Assembly (NCBI RefSeq): GCF_016863655.1 | Contig: NZ_BOPH01000003.1 | Span: 21,142 to 85,141 of the forward strand | DNA from: Virgisporangium ochraceum | GTDB lineage: Bacteria; Actinomycetota; Actinomycetes; Mycobacteriales; Micromonosporaceae | Length of the DNA stretch: 64,000 bases | Direction: 5' to 3' | Part shown: in pieces, positions 1-9,020 of the stretch | How the letters are laid out: every line of letters begins with the position of its first letter | How positions within the stretch are numbered: the first letter of the stretch is position 1 | Notes under the pieces: generated by a model | Databases searched by the model: none | Told to the model about the DNA's origin: nothing | Seen by the model: the letters and a program-made list of their open reading frames with translations, nothing else | Program-made: the position numbers and the translations under genes

Positions 1-367
1 CGAGATCCTCGCGGATCTGGGCCACCGGCCAACCCAGCTCCTCGAACCGGCCGTAGATGCCGCCCGGGCCCAGGTCGGCGTCGGAGGCCAGCGGGGAACC
101 GTCGGCGATCGCGGCCGGGATGTAGGTGACACCGACCTGCACCGGCTCGCCGTCCACCAGGTACAGGCTCTCCCGCACGATCACCTCGGCACCCGCACGG
201 AGACCGAGCCGCTCGACGATGTCGGCCGGCGCCGACGCCCGTCTCATCGATCCTGGCCGGACCACGGCGGCCCGGCCCTGCGCGGTGACCGCGACCCCGA
301 ACGGCCCCAGGCCTGTCTCCTCGCGGCGGCGACGGCTGTACCGGTCGGGCGCGAACCAAGTCCTCAC
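1..367 (-). CDS. UTRA-domain protein, partial, without a DNA-binding domain
   Basis: Read leftward from a GTG at 365-367, the frame stays open to the window edge (at least 122 residues). It matches the UTRA ligand-sensing domain of GntR/HutC regulators: an early RYSRRRREE stretch, GVAVTAQGR, a VRPGSMRRASAPADIVE segment, DGEPVQVG and GPGGIYGRFEELG. HutC-type regulators normally have a winged-helix domain of about 70 residues before this. Here there is no room for one, because the divergent DUF899 gene starts at 427. It is therefore probably a stand-alone UTRA protein that either binds an effector alone or partners a regulator encoded elsewhere. The C-terminus lies outside the window. An upstream start is unlikely but not excluded. 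Confidence 0.6.
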   Translation of the reverse strand, partial: MRTWFAPDRYSRRRREETGLGPFGVAVTAQGRAAVVRPGSMRRASAPADIVERLGLRAGAEVIVRESLYLVDGEPVQVGVTYIPAAIADGSPLASDADLGPGGIYGRFEELGWPVAQIREDL

Positions 368-426
368 GGGTTCACAAGCGTACGGTCCGCCGTTGGCGAC
401 CTCCGCGCGTTGGGTAAGCCACGGGG

Positions 427-1191
427 ATGGACATGGAGATCGTGGACCGCGAGACGTGGACCGACGCCCGCAAGAACCTGCTGGCCAAGGAGAAAGCGTT
501 CACCCGGACGCGCGACGAGCTGAACGCCGAACGGCGACGGATGCCCGTGGTGCGCATCGACGAGGACTACCGGTTCACCGGACCGACCGGCGCCGCGCTC
601 ACCCTCGACGACCTCTTCGAAGGGCGCCGGCAGCTCGTCGTCTACCACGCGATGTGGCTCGACGACGCGCGCCGGGCCTGCCCCAGCTGCTCCTGCTTCC
701 TCGACCAGATCGGGCACCTCGCCCACCTCAACGCCCGCGACACGACGTTCGCCGCCATCTCCCGTGGGCCCTACGACGAGATCGCGGCGTTCAAGCAGCG
801 GATGGAGTGGACGTTTCCCTGGTACTCCTCGCGCGGAAGCGACTTCAACTACGACTTCCACGTGACGTTCGACGAGTCGGTGGCGCCGATCTCGTACAAC
901 TACCTGACCCTGCCGGAACTGGCCGACCGCGGCTTCTCCCTCGACGGCTGGGAGCAGCCGTTCGACCTGCACGGGTTGAGCTGCTTCCTCCGTCACGACG
1001 GATCGGTCTTCCACACGTACTCCGCCTACGCCCGCGGCACCGACAACCTCGGCTTCCTGTCCGACCTGCTCGACGTCACCTACCTGGGCCGGCAGGAGGA
1101 GTGGGAGGAACCCAAGGGACGCGCGACCGCGCTGGGCGCGGGCGCCGGCAGCCCCACCCTCAGGTACCACGACGAGTACGTCACCTCGTGA
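427..1191 (+). CDS. DUF899 family protein (thioredoxin-like fold)
   Basis: 254 residues. This is a DUF899 protein: a VDRETWTDARKNLLAKEK opening, then a thioredoxin-like fold with CPSC at residues 85-88 followed by C90, and the family pattern FPWYSSRGSDFNYDF. The CxxC sits where thioredoxins carry their redox pair, so a dithiol or peroxiredoxin-like activity is possible, but the family is biochemically uncharacterised. A second Met two codons downstream is an alternative start. It is divergent from the UTRA fragment with only 59 nt between them. It is not linked to the nuo operon that begins 170 nt later. Confidence 0.85.
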   Translation: MDMEIVDRETWTDARKNLLAKEKAFTRTRDELNAERRRMPVVRIDEDYRFTGPTGAALTLDDLFEGRRQLVVYHAMWLDDARRACPSCSCFLDQIGHLAHLNARDTTFAAISRGPYDEIAAFKQRMEWTFPWYSSRGSDFNYDFHVTFDESVAPISYNYLTLPELADRGFSLDGWEQPFDLHGLSCFLRHDGSVFHTYSAYARGTDNLGFLSDLLDVTYLGRQEEWEEPKGRATALGAGAGSPTLRYHDEYVTS

Positions 1192-1330
1192 CCGTCGCGC
1201 TGTCCGTGGAGAACACCCTCACTGGAACAGGTCCGTCAGCGTGACGCCGCCGAGGCCGCACAGGGCGGCGGCGAGGTCGAAGGATGTCTCCACGTCGGCG
1301 ACGGTAGCGACCCGCCCAACCGCAGGCGAT

Positions 1331-1345
1331 CCAAGATCGCGGAAA
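1331..1345. repeat. Half copy of the CAAGATCGCGGAAA palindrome arm
   Basis: CCAAGATCGCGGAAA at 1331-1345 is identical to the right arm of the palindrome at 57740-57803. No left arm is visible within 150 nt, so this is either a decayed element or a chance match. It lies between the DUF899 gene and nuoI. Confidence 0.4.
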
Positions 1346-1363
1346 TGTAGCAGGATGTAGCCC

Positions 1364-1861
1364 GTGGACTCGTTGCCGGGCAGTGGGCTTGCCAAAGGGC
1401 TGGTCGTCACGCTGAAGACGATGACCCGTCGGTCGCACACCAGGCAGTACCCCGACGTTCAGCCGGACCTGCCACCCCGCTCGCGGGGGGTCATCGCGCT
1501 CGTCGAGGAGAACTGCACGGTGTGCATGCTGTGCGCCCGCGAGTGCCCCGACTGGTGCATCTACATCGACTCCCACAAGGAGGAGGTGCATGTGCCCGGC
1601 GCCGCCCGGGCCCGCCAGCGCAACGTGCTCGACCGGTTCGCGATCGACTTCTCGCTGTGCATGTACTGCGGCATCTGCATCGAGGCGTGCCCGTTCGACG
1701 CCCTGTTCTGGACGCCCGAGTTCGAGTACGCCGAGTACGACATCCGCGACCTGATGCACGAAAGGGAACGGCTCGACCAGTGGGCGGAGACCATTCCGCC
1801 GCCACCGGCCCACGACCCGAACGGCGAACCCTCCAAGGAAGAACAGCGGGTCGCCAAGTGA
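1364..1861 (+). CDS. nuoI: NADH-quinone oxidoreductase subunit I (8Fe ferredoxin)
   Basis: 165 residues. NuoI carries clusters N6a and N6b that relay electrons to NuoB in the peripheral arm of complex I. Both 4Fe-4S motifs are complete: Cys 51, 54, 57 and 61 ([12 protein letters not shown]), and Cys 99, 102, 105 and 109 ([12 protein letters not shown]). The N-terminus [16 protein letters not shown] is the usual amphipathic helix of actinobacterial NuoI, so the ATG at 1364 fits. It is the first gene of a six-gene rightward operon. nuoJ begins inside its stop codon. The short Pro-rich C-terminal tail after residue 140 is ordinary for the group. Confidence 0.96.
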   Translation: MDSLPGSGLAKGLVVTLKTMTRRSHTRQYPDVQPDLPPRSRGVIALVEENCTVCMLCARECPDWCIYIDSHKEEVHVPGAARARQRNVLDRFAIDFSLCMYCGICIEACPFDALFWTPEFEYAEYDIRDLMHERERLDQWAETIPPPPAHDPNGEPSKEEQRVAK

Positions 1862-2361
1862 CCGCGGCCGACCTGCTGCTGGTCGCGCTCGGCGCCGTGG
1901 CTGTCGGTTCGGGAGTGCTCGTGGTCACCACCCGGCACCTGGTGCGGGCCGGGTTGTGGCTGGTGGTCACGCTCGCCGCGGTGGCCGGGTGCTACCTGGT
2001 GCTGGGTGCCGAACTGCTCGCCTGGGTGCAGGTTCTGCTCTACGTCGGCGCGGTGGTCGTACTGCTGCTGTTCGCCGTCATGCTCACCCGGGCGCCGATC
2101 GGCGCCAGCCCCGACCTCGACCGGGTCCGGTGGCCCGGCACGCTGATCGGTGGCGGCGCCGGGCTGGGACTCGCGGCACTGTTCGCCAGCGTGTACCGGT
2201 GGACCGAGGTCGGGCGGCCGGCCGCGGCCGGCACCGCCGAGCGGCTGGGCGAGCAGATCTTCTCGGTCTGGGTGCTGCCGTTCGAGGTGGTGGGCGTGCT
2301 GCTGCTCGCGGCCCTCGTCGGCGCGATCGTCGTCAGCCGGCCGGACATCGGGGCGCGCTGA
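1858..2361 (+). CDS. nuoJ: NADH-quinone oxidoreductase subunit J
   Basis: 167 residues with five hydrophobic segments, the size and topology of NuoJ, a membrane-arm subunit of complex I involved in coupling. The segment [21 protein letters not shown] is the diagnostic third helix with its pi-bulge region. I chose the GTG at 1858 because it overlaps the nuoI stop by 4 nt (GTGA), giving translational coupling. A longer frame upstream would run through nuoI and is not credible. nuoK starts at the last base of its stop codon. Confidence 0.95.
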   Translation: MTAADLLLVALGAVAVGSGVLVVTTRHLVRAGLWLVVTLAAVAGCYLVLGAELLAWVQVLLYVGAVVVLLLFAVMLTRAPIGASPDLDRVRWPGTLIGGGAGLGLAALFASVYRWTEVGRPAAAGTAERLGEQIFSVWVLPFEVVGVLLLAALVGAIVVSRPDIGAR

Positions 2362-2687
2362 TGCGTCCGACGATCCCCTACGTCATCGCGGCGTGCCTCA
2401 TCGGGCTGGGCGTCTACGGGGTGCTGGCCCGGCGCAACGCGATCCTCGTGCTCATGGCCGTGGAACTGCTGCTCAACGGCGTCAACCTGGTGCTGGTCAC
2501 GGCCGACGTCACGGTGCGGGCGGTGGTGCCGCACGGCGGCCAGGTGTTCGCGTTGTTCGTCATCGTGCTGGCCGCGGCCGAGATCGGGGTCGGGCTGGCG
2601 GTCGTGCTCCAGCTGTACCGGCTGCGGAGCTCCGTGGCCGTCGACGAGGTGCCCCTCAGCGAGGAAGAGGAAGAGGTCAAGGCGTGA
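2361..2687 (+). CDS. nuoK: NADH-quinone oxidoreductase subunit K
   Basis: 108 residues with three transmembrane helices. NuoK is an antiporter-like membrane subunit of complex I. The helix-2 stretch AVELLLNGVNLVLV carries the conserved membrane Glu of the family, and the third helix AAAEIGVGLAVVLQ carries the second. The ATG at 2361 overlaps the nuoJ stop by one base. The C-terminus ends in an acidic run of five Glu residues. The gene overlaps nuoL by 4 nt. Confidence 0.96.
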   Translation: MRPTIPYVIAACLIGLGVYGVLARRNAILVLMAVELLLNGVNLVLVTADVTVRAVVPHGGQVFALFVIVLAAAEIGVGLAVVLQLYRLRSSVAVDEVPLSEEEEEVKA

Positions 2688-4534
2688 CCGTCCTGGCCGC
2701 GGCCCTGCCGCTCGCGCCCCTCCTCGCGGCGCTCGTCGGGTTCCTGCTGCGTGGGCGCCGCGCGGCCGCCGCGCTCGCGATCACGGCGGCGTCCGTCGCA
2801 CTGGTCAGCGCCGTCGTGCTCGCCGTCCGTTTCGACAACCCCTTCGTGGACGCGTACAGAGCGGCCGATTTCGCCGGTCTCTCGGTCGACTTCGGGGTAC
2901 GGGTCAACGGGGCGGCCACGCTGATGGCGGTGACCGTCGGCGCGGTGGCGCTGGCCGTGCAGATCTACTCCGTCGCCTACCTCCACAACGGCCGAAACGG
3001 TAGATCTGTCGCCGAGGGAGGCGACGAGCGGTACGGACCCTACGCGGCACAGGTGTCGCTGTTCACCGCCGCGATGATGACCGTGGTCGTCGCGCCCGAC
3101 CTCATCCAGCTGCTCATCGGCTGGGAGGTCATGGGCGTCTGCTCGTACCTGCTCATCGCGCACGACCGAACGCTGCCCGAGGCGCCCGGCGCGGCGGTGA
3201 AGGCCTTCCTGGTGACGCGCGTCGGCGACGTCGGGTTCCTGCTCGGCATCGCGGTGCTCGGCTACCACGCCGGCAGCTTCCGCATCGACACGGTGCTGGC
3301 CCACGACTACAAGCCATTCGACCTCACGCTGGCCTGCCTGCTGCTGCTCGCCGGCGTGGCCGGCAAGAGCGCGCAGTTCCCGCTGCACACCTGGCTCCCC
3401 GACGCGATGGCCGGCCCCACCCCGATCTCGGCGCTGATCCACGCGGCGACGATGGTGGCCGCCGGCGTGTACGTCGTCGCGCAGCTGTTCCCGCTGTTCG
3501 CCGGCTCCGACCCGGCGCTCACGGTGCTCGCCGTGATGGCGGCGATCACGATGCTCCTGGGAGCACTGGCGGCCCTGGCACAGACGGACATCAAACGCGT
3601 GCTCGCCTGGTCGACCGTGTCGCAGCTGGGGTACATGACCGGCGCGCTCGCGGTCCACGCGCCCGGCACCGCGCTGTTCCACCTCTTCACCCACGCCGCG
3701 TTCAAGGCGCTGCTGTTCCTCGCCGCCGGCGCGGTGATCCACGCGGTCCACTCGAACCTGATCGCGGCGACCGGCGGGCTGCGCACGCTCATGCCCCTGA
3801 CGTTCCTCGCCACCACGGCCGGGCTCGCGGCGCTGGCCGGGCTGCCACCGTTCGCCGGGTTCTGGAGCAAGGAGGCGGTACTCGCGTCGGCCCTGCACGA
3901 GGGCGGCGGGGTCGGCTGGCTGATCTACGGCACCGGCGCGGTCACCGTCCTGCTGACCGGGTGGTACGCCGCCCGCCTGTGGCTCCTCGTGTTCCTCGGA
4001 GCACCCCGCACCACCGAGGCCCGGCACGCCCACGAGCCGCCGGGCGCCATGCGGTGGCCGGTGCTGCTGCTGGCCGTCCCGGCCACGCTGCTCGGGCTGG
4101 CCGCGCTGGCCGGCGGCTTCGTCGACCGGCTCGGTCCGGGCACCGGGGAAGTCGGGCACCTCGGCGCCGCTGTCGCGGTCCCATTGCTGTTGGCCCTTGG
4201 TGGTGCGGGCCTCGCGGCGCTGATGTGGCGCCGCGGTGCCGCGGACCCGGCGGACCGCCTTCCGGCGCGGCCGGCGCTGGCGGCGGCCTTCTACCTGGAC
4301 GCCGTGCAGAACGCGCTGGTGACCCGGCCGGTGCTGGCGCTGGCGCGGTGGGCGCGGCGCGGCGACGAAGCGGTCGTCGACGGCGCGGTCGACGGCACCG
4401 GCTCGGCCGCGGTACGGGCCGGCGGGGTGCTCGCCTGGGCGCACCGCGCCGGCGTGCCCCGGGCGGCCGGCGCCGCGCTGGCCGGCGCGGTGCTGCTCGG
4501 CGTGGTGGCGGCGGTCGTGGAGGTGGCACGGTGA
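2684..4534 (+). CDS. nuoL: NADH-quinone oxidoreductase subunit L
   Basis: 616 residues, normal NuoL length. It is the distal proton-pumping antiporter-like subunit of complex I. Diagnostic stretches are LLIGWEVMGVCSYLLI (helix-5 Glu), GKSAQFPLHTWLPDAMAGPT (pump Lys and the discontinuous helix) and SALIHAATMVAAGVY. The GTG at 2684 overlaps the nuoK stop (GTGA). The C-terminal part from about residue 480 is less conserved. It holds the region that forms the lateral helix and last transmembrane segment in the family, ending VVAAVVEVAR. Confidence 0.96.
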   Translation: MTVLAAALPLAPLLAALVGFLLRGRRAAAALAITAASVALVSAVVLAVRFDNPFVDAYRAADFAGLSVDFGVRVNGAATLMAVTVGAVALAVQIYSVAYLHNGRNGRSVAEGGDERYGPYAAQVSLFTAAMMTVVVAPDLIQLLIGWEVMGVCSYLLIAHDRTLPEAPGAAVKAFLVTRVGDVGFLLGIAVLGYHAGSFRIDTVLAHDYKPFDLTLACLLLLAGVAGKSAQFPLHTWLPDAMAGPTPISALIHAATMVAAGVYVVAQLFPLFAGSDPALTVLAVMAAITMLLGALAALAQTDIKRVLAWSTVSQLGYMTGALAVHAPGTALFHLFTHAAFKALLFLAAGAVIHAVHSNLIAATGGLRTLMPLTFLATTAGLAALAGLPPFAGFWSKEAVLASALHEGGGVGWLIYGTGAVTVLLTGWYAARLWLLVFLGAPRTTEARHAHEPPGAMRWPVLLLAVPATLLGLAALAGGFVDRLGPGTGEVGHLGAAVAVPLLLALGGAGLAALMWRRGAADPADRLPARPALAAAFYLDAVQNALVTRPVLALARWARRGDEAVVDGAVDGTGSAAVRAGGVLAWAHRAGVPRAAGAALAGAVLLGVVAAVVEVAR

Positions 4535-5982
4535 ACGTCGTTCTCGTCGCGACACTCGTTCTGCCGGCCCTCGGCGCCCTGGCCGCCGTCCTGTTCGGCC
4601 GGATCGCGGGCACGGTGTTCGCGTTCCTCACGGTGGTCGCGGCCGCGGTGCTGCCGATCGACCGCGCGACCGGTGGCGAGGCCGGGCTCAACCCGTGGCA
4701 CTCCGTCGACCTGCCGTGGGTGCCGGCGCTGTCGCTGCGGTTCCACCTCGGAGTCGACGGCATCTCGTACCCGCTGGTCGTGCTGACCGCGCTGCTGACG
4801 TTCCTCTGCTGCCTCTACACGCTGTGGCACGTGCCCGGCGACCGCGGCGGCCGCCACCTCGTGGCGCTGCTGCTGGTGATCGAGGTCGGGATCGTCGGGG
4901 TGTTCCTCGCCCTCGACCTGATCCTGTTCTTCGTGTTCTTCGAACTCGTGCTGCTGCCGATGTACGCGATGATCGCCGGCTGGGGCGGCGACGGCCGGCG
5001 GCGCGCGGCACGGAAGTTCGTGCTCTACACGCTGTTCGGGTCGGTGGTGCTGCTGGTCGGCCTGGTCACCCTCGTGACCGCGGCCGGGACCGCCGACCTG
5101 GTCGAGCTGACCGGCATGCGGCTCTCCACGGACGTCCAGCGGATCGCCTTCGTGCTGCTCCTCGTGGGTTTCGCGGTGAAGAGCCCGCTGTGGCCGCTGC
5201 ACACCTGGCTGCCCGACGCGCACACGGAGGCGCCCACGGTCGGGTCGGTGATCCTCGCCGGCGTACTGCTGAAGATGGGCACGTACGGGCTGCTCCGGAT
5301 CGCGGTCGGCGCCGCACCCGAGGCGGCCTCGGCGGCGTCGCCCTTCGTCGCCGCCCTCGCCGTCGCGGCCATCATCGTCGGCGGCCTGGTCTGCCTGGCG
5401 CAGACCGAGCTCAAACGGCTCATCGCGTACTCGTCGGTGGGGCACATGGGCTTCGTGCTGCTCGGCATCGCGACGCTCACCAGCACCGGCCTGCAGGCCG
5501 CGCTGATCGGCAACCTGGCGCACGGCGTCATCACCGGGCTCCTGTTCTTCCTCGCCGGAGCGATCAAGGACCGGGCCCACACCGGCGACCTGGCCCGCCT
5601 CGGCGGCCTCCGCGAGACCGCGCCCGGCCTCGCCGGCCTGCTCGGGTTCGCGGCAATCGCGTCAGTCGGGCTGCCCGGCCTCGCCGGCTTCTGGGGGGAG
5701 GCGTTCGCGGTGGTCGCGGCCGTCGAACGCGGGTGGACGGCCGCGGCCGTGCTCGCCGCACTGGGCGCCGCCCTGGCCGCGGCCTACTTCCTCCGCCTGC
5801 TCCGGCGGGTGACCCACGGGCCGGGTCTCGGCGTCCTCCCGGCGCTGCGCCGGTTCGAACTTGCCTCCTGGGGACCGCTCGTGGTGCTCGCCCTCGCCCT
5901 GGGACTGGTGCCGGCGCTCGCGCTGTCGCCGGCCGCCGAGCCCGTTCGCAACCTGCTGCTGGTGGTGTCCGGTGCGAATTGA
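4531..5982 (+). CDS. nuoM: NADH-quinone oxidoreductase subunit M
   Basis: 483 residues with about 14 transmembrane segments. NuoM is the second antiporter-like proton channel of complex I. Signature segments are FFVFFELVLLPMYAMI (helix-5 Glu), KSPLWPLHTWLPDAHTEAPT and VILAGVLLKMGTYGLLR. The GTG at 4531 overlaps the nuoL stop by 4 nt, and nuoN starts 11 nt before its own stop. Composition and codon use match the other operon members. Confidence 0.96.
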   Translation: MNVVLVATLVLPALGALAAVLFGRIAGTVFAFLTVVAAAVLPIDRATGGEAGLNPWHSVDLPWVPALSLRFHLGVDGISYPLVVLTALLTFLCCLYTLWHVPGDRGGRHLVALLLVIEVGIVGVFLALDLILFFVFFELVLLPMYAMIAGWGGDGRRRAARKFVLYTLFGSVVLLVGLVTLVTAAGTADLVELTGMRLSTDVQRIAFVLLLVGFAVKSPLWPLHTWLPDAHTEAPTVGSVILAGVLLKMGTYGLLRIAVGAAPEAASAASPFVAALAVAAIIVGGLVCLAQTELKRLIAYSSVGHMGFVLLGIATLTSTGLQAALIGNLAHGVITGLLFFLAGAIKDRAHTGDLARLGGLRETAPGLAGLLGFAAIASVGLPGLAGFWGEAFAVVAAVERGWTAAAVLAALGAALAAAYFLRLLRRVTHGPGLGVLPALRRFELASWGPLVVLALALGLVPALALSPAAEPVRNLLLVVSGAN

Positions 5983-7372
5983 CCACGTGGCGCTGATCCC
6001 GGCCTACCTGGCCGCCGGGACGGCGGTGCTCGTGCTGCTGGCCGACCTGTTCCGGTTCTTCCCGCTCGTGGTGGGGCTCCTCGGGTCGCTGTCGGTCGCG
6101 GGTGGCGCGTTCTGGCTGAGCACCGGGTCTCCGCGGACCTCCTTCTGCGTCGACGACCACTGCTCGTTCGTGGTCACCGACCGCTCGGCCGTGCTGATGG
6201 CCGTCTTCGCGCTGCTGACCGCCGCCGTGCTGGCCTTCTCGGCAACGGTGCGCGCGCCGATGGGCGAGTACTGCTTCCTGCTGACGTGCTCGATGACCGG
6301 CGGAGTCGTCCTGGCCGGCGCCGGCGACCTGATCACGCTGATCGTGGCCCTCGAGACGCTCACCCTGCCGCTGTACGTGCTGGTCGCCCTGCGCCGCACC
6401 CTGCCGGCGGCCGACGGTGCGGTGACGTTCTTCGTGGTCAGCGTCGTGTCGACGGCCATCTCGCTGCTCGGCGCCGGACTGCTGTACGCGACCACCGGAG
6501 CCGTGCACTTCCCCGCCCTCTTCTCCGGCCTCGCCTCCGCACCGTCGGCGCTGCGGCCGCTGGCCGTCGTGGGGATCGTGGTGCTGATCGGCGGGCTGGC
6601 GTTCAAGGTCGCGGCCGTGCCCCTGCACGCCTGGGCTCCCTCCACCTACGACGGCGCCCCGCTGCCGGTGGCCGCGTACCTGTCCACCGCCTCGAAGCTC
6701 GGCGGCGTGGTCGCGCTCGTGTACGTGGTCGACGTCGCGGTCGCCCCGGAGCGCGCCACCGCCGTGGCGGCCGTGGTGGTGCTGTCGCTGCTGACGATGA
6801 CCGTCGGCAACCTGGTCGCTCTGCGCCAGCGCCGCATGGTGCGGCTGCTGGCGTGGTCGTCGATCGCGCAGGCCGGCTACATCCTGGCCGCCATCGCCGT
6901 CGACGACGGTGGCGCGACGGCCCTCACGTACGCGGTGTTCTTCGTGGCGCTGGAACTGGCGGCGTTCGGCGCGGTGATCGCGCTGCGCCCGTCGCTCGAC
7001 GGTGGTGCGCTGACCGATTACGCGGGTGCCGGCCGGGGAGCACCGTGGCGGTCGGCGGTGCTGCTGCTGGCACTGGCCGGGCTGGCGGGGCTGCCGCCCG
7101 GCATCGCGGGCCTGTTCGCGAAGGTCGCGGTCGTGCGGTCACTGGTGGACAGCGATGCGACGTGGCTCGCGGTCGTGGTGGCGGTGAACGCGGTGGTGGG
7201 GCTGGCGTACTACGTCAGGGCGGGCGCGGCGCTGTTCGTCACTCCCACCGTTCCCGCCGCTCCGGCGACGCCGCACTGGGCGGTGGCGGCTGCTCTCGTC
7301 CTGGTGGCACTGGCTGCCCTGGTTCTGGGCTTCGCCCCCCAGGTCGTCTTCGACGCCACCGCTCTCCGGTAG
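5972..7372 (+). CDS. nuoN: NADH-quinone oxidoreductase subunit N
   Basis: 466 residues. NuoN is the third antiporter-like subunit of complex I. Motifs are LIVALETLTLPLYVLVAL (helix-5 Glu), FKVAAVPLHAWAPSTYDGAP and AAYLSTASKLGG. The best start is GTG 5972, which gives the usual short hydrophilic lead and overlaps nuoM by 11 nt. GTG 5987 is an in-frame alternative. It is the last gene of the operon. A 19-bp-stem hairpin lies 117 nt after the stop and may help end transcription. Confidence 0.94.
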   Translation: MRIDHVALIPAYLAAGTAVLVLLADLFRFFPLVVGLLGSLSVAGGAFWLSTGSPRTSFCVDDHCSFVVTDRSAVLMAVFALLTAAVLAFSATVRAPMGEYCFLLTCSMTGGVVLAGAGDLITLIVALETLTLPLYVLVALRRTLPAADGAVTFFVVSVVSTAISLLGAGLLYATTGAVHFPALFSGLASAPSALRPLAVVGIVVLIGGLAFKVAAVPLHAWAPSTYDGAPLPVAAYLSTASKLGGVVALVYVVDVAVAPERATAVAAVVVLSLLTMTVGNLVALRQRRMVRLLAWSSIAQAGYILAAIAVDDGGATALTYAVFFVALELAAFGAVIALRPSLDGGALTDYAGAGRGAPWRSAVLLLALAGLAGLPPGIAGLFAKVAVVRSLVDSDATWLAVVVAVNAVVGLAYYVRAGAALFVTPTVPAAPATPHWAVAAALVLVALAALVLGFAPQVVFDATALR

Positions 7373-7488
7373 CAAATCTTCTGCCGCCCGTGTGGCGGGG
7401 CCGTCCTGCGCGGACCGGGTGCCGCCCCACGCCCACCCCGACGCGATCGCGCCGATGTCGAGGCGTGCGCCGTTGTCGAGGCGTGCGC

Positions 7489-7560
7489 CGATCTTGCAGT
7501 CGTGGCCGCCCCTATTTGGCGAAATGTCGTGTTTTGAGGGAGGCCACGACTGCAAGATCG
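7489..7560. repeat. Hairpin element, subtype A (GATCTTGCAGT core)
   Basis: A perfect 19-bp inverted repeat: left arm 7489-7507 (CGATCTTGCAGTCGTGGCC), right arm 7542-7560, with a 34-nt loop. It lies between the convergent ends of nuoN and the vWA gene. Immediately to its left a 17-nt motif, TGTCGAGGCGTGCGCCG, occurs twice in tandem (7457-7490). The core recurs at 47267-47336, and the outer GATCTTG/CAAGATC is shared with the palindromes at 56.7 and 57.7 kb. It is long for a plain terminator and lacks a following T tract, so I treat it as a dispersed repeat that may also act as one. Confidence 0.75.
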
Positions 7561-7639
7561 ACGGAGAGGGGGCGTCGGGCGCCGACGTGTGTCGCTGAAT
7601 GTGTTGCGCCGTACGGCATCCCGGGAACCTGAGAAAGCA

Positions 7640-8329
7640 CTACTCGAGGACGCGCGCCTGGCGGGCGGCGGCGAGCCATTGCGGGAACTCCGACATCAGG
7701 TTGTCGAACAGCACGTCGTCGGGGAGCTGCTGCGGCTCGGGCCCGGCCGGGAAGAACCCGGCGTTGTCGACGATCCGCTTCGACGGGACGGGCAGGTCGT
7801 CGAGCCGGCGCAGGTAGGCGAACTCATCGTCGCCGAAGCCGATGAACTGCCAGAAGATCGGCAGCTTCGCCGCCTCGCAGAGGACCTCGGTGGTCTCCCG
7901 CTTCGAGGTCGGCGCGCCGTCGGTCTGGAACACCACGAACGCCGGTCCCCTGCCTTTGTGCACATCGATCACGGCCCGCATCGCCGCCGCGTAGTTCGTG
8001 GCGCCCATGGCACCGGCGCCGGCCTTGATGCGGTCGATCGAGCCGGCGTAGTCGGTCACCGAGATCTCGACGGCCTTGCGGGCCGTCGTGTCGAAGAAGA
8101 TCACCGGGACGGTGCCGTCGTCGTCGAAGTGGGCGGCGAGTGCGAGGACCCGCTCGGCCAGGGCCTGCACCGAGCCGTCCTTGAAGTACCGCCCCATCGA
8201 CCGCGAGTGGTCGATCACGAGGTACACGGCGGCCCGCTCGCCGCCCAGGCGGTGCTTGTCGAGGCTGACCCGGGCGGTCTTGTACAGGTTGACGAACGAG
8301 GGTGCGGCTTTCGTGAGGTCGATCGGCAC
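7640..8329 (-). CDS. vWA-domain protein (TerF/TerY-like)
   Basis: 229 residues, essentially a single von Willebrand A domain. The MIDAS motif is seen as DHSRSMG near residue 40, a Thr within ATNYAAAM, and an Asp in FQTDGAPT. The N-terminal lead VPIDLTKAAPSFVNLYKTA resembles vWA proteins of tellurium-resistance-type (TerF/TerY) loci. Such proteins bind a metal and act as protein-interaction modules. No other ter genes (TerD, TerC) are nearby. The start is a GTG at 8327-8329. It is downstream of and co-oriented with yajQ but separated from it by a strong terminator, so it probably has its own promoter between 8330 and 8340 or inside the hairpin region. Confidence 0.8.
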   Translation of the reverse strand: MPIDLTKAAPSFVNLYKTARVSLDKHRLGGERAAVYLVIDHSRSMGRYFKDGSVQALAERVLALAAHFDDDGTVPVIFFDTTARKAVEISVTDYAGSIDRIKAGAGAMGATNYAAAMRAVIDVHKGRGPAFVVFQTDGAPTSKRETTEVLCEAAKLPIFWQFIGFGDDEFAYLRRLDDLPVPSKRIVDNAGFFPAGPEPQQLPDDVLFDNLMSEFPQWLAAARQARVLE

Positions 8330-8340
8330 GGTCGTACTGT

Positions 8341-8372
8341 ACGACCCCGGAGCCCTGTGGCTCCGGGGTCGT
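8341..8372 (-). terminator. Strong hairpin terminator after yajQ
   Basis: Perfect 14-bp stem, ACGACCCCGGAGCC (8341-8354) pairing with 8359-8372, with a 4-nt loop. It begins 7 nt beyond the yajQ stop. No T tract follows, as is common for actinobacterial terminators. Confidence 0.75.
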
Positions 8373-8379
8373 CGCGCTC

Positions 8380-8874
8380 TTAGCGGTAGTTGGTGAACTG
8401 GAGGGCGACGCCGAAGTCCTCCTGCTTGAGCATGGAGATCACGGTCTGCAGGTCGTCCTTCTTCTTGCCGGTGACGCGCAGCTGGTCCCCTTGAATCTGA
8501 GCCTGGACGCCCTTCGGCCCTTCATCGCGGATCTTCTTGCTGATCGCCTTGGCCTTGTCGGAGTCGATCCCCTGGATGATCTTGCAGTCGAGCCGGTGCA
8601 CCTTGCCGGACGCACGCGGGTCTCCGGCGTCGAGGGACTTCAGGGAGATCTGCCGCTTGATCAGCTTCTCCTTGAACACCTCGAGGGCGGCGAGGACCCG
8701 GTCTTCGGTCTCGGCCTGCAACGTGACGCCTTCTTCGCCGGCCCACTTGATCTCCGCGCCCGTGCCGCGGAAGTCAAACCGCTGGGAGAGCTCCTTGGCG
8801 GTCTGCTGGACCGCGTTGTCGACCTCCTGACGGTCGACCTTGCTGACGATGTCGAACGAGGGTGCGGACGCCAT
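8380..8874 (-). CDS. yajQ: YajQ family nucleotide / cyclic di-GMP-binding protein
   Basis: 164 residues, full length for YajQ, with the two ferredoxin-like RNP-fold repeats. Family segments are [20 protein letters not shown] at the N-terminus, [31 protein letters not shown], and the C-terminal [23 protein letters not shown] region. Members bind cyclic di-GMP or RNA in some bacteria; which ligand applies here is not visible. The ATG at 8872-8874 is the only sensible start. It is divergent from the tRNA-Tyr gene. Confidence 0.93.
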   Translation of the reverse strand: MASAPSFDIVSKVDRQEVDNAVQQTAKELSQRFDFRGTGAEIKWAGEEGVTLQAETEDRVLAALEVFKEKLIKRQISLKSLDAGDPRASGKVHRLDCKIIQGIDSDKAKAISKKIRDEGPKGVQAQIQGDQLRVTGKKKDDLQTVISMLKQEDFGVALQFTNYR

Positions 8875-8951
8875 TTTCGCGCTCCTGTACGTGTTGTGGA
8901 TCGGGCTGTTCGGCTTCTGCCCCGCCGGGCGGCTCGGCCGAGGGTACCCGT

Positions 8952-8981
8952 TTGCGCGGGCCCGGGGTCATACCGTTATCC
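8952..8981 (+). promoter_or_regulatory. Possible promoter for tRNA-Tyr
   Basis: TTGCGC (8952-8957) and TTATCC (8976-8981) are spaced 18 nt apart and lie about 40 nt before the tRNA-Tyr 5' end. This is a moderate sigma-70-like match seen by eye only. Confidence 0.35.
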
Positions 8982-9020
8982 TTGCGTGGCTGCCGGACGC
9001 GGGACGTCTGGCGGTGGCTA

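Noticed and set aside
1219..1440. Leftward 73-codon frame antisense to the start of nuoI
   Set aside because: Its last 35 codons have coding-like third positions, but the frame overlaps the well-supported nuoI start and includes the repeat half-arm at 1331. There is no SD and no recognised family.
2414..4555. 700-codon frames antisense to nuoL and nuoM
   Set aside because: High GC creates long shadow frames; they are Arg/Gly/Gln-rich without domains, while the sense strand encodes conserved subunits.
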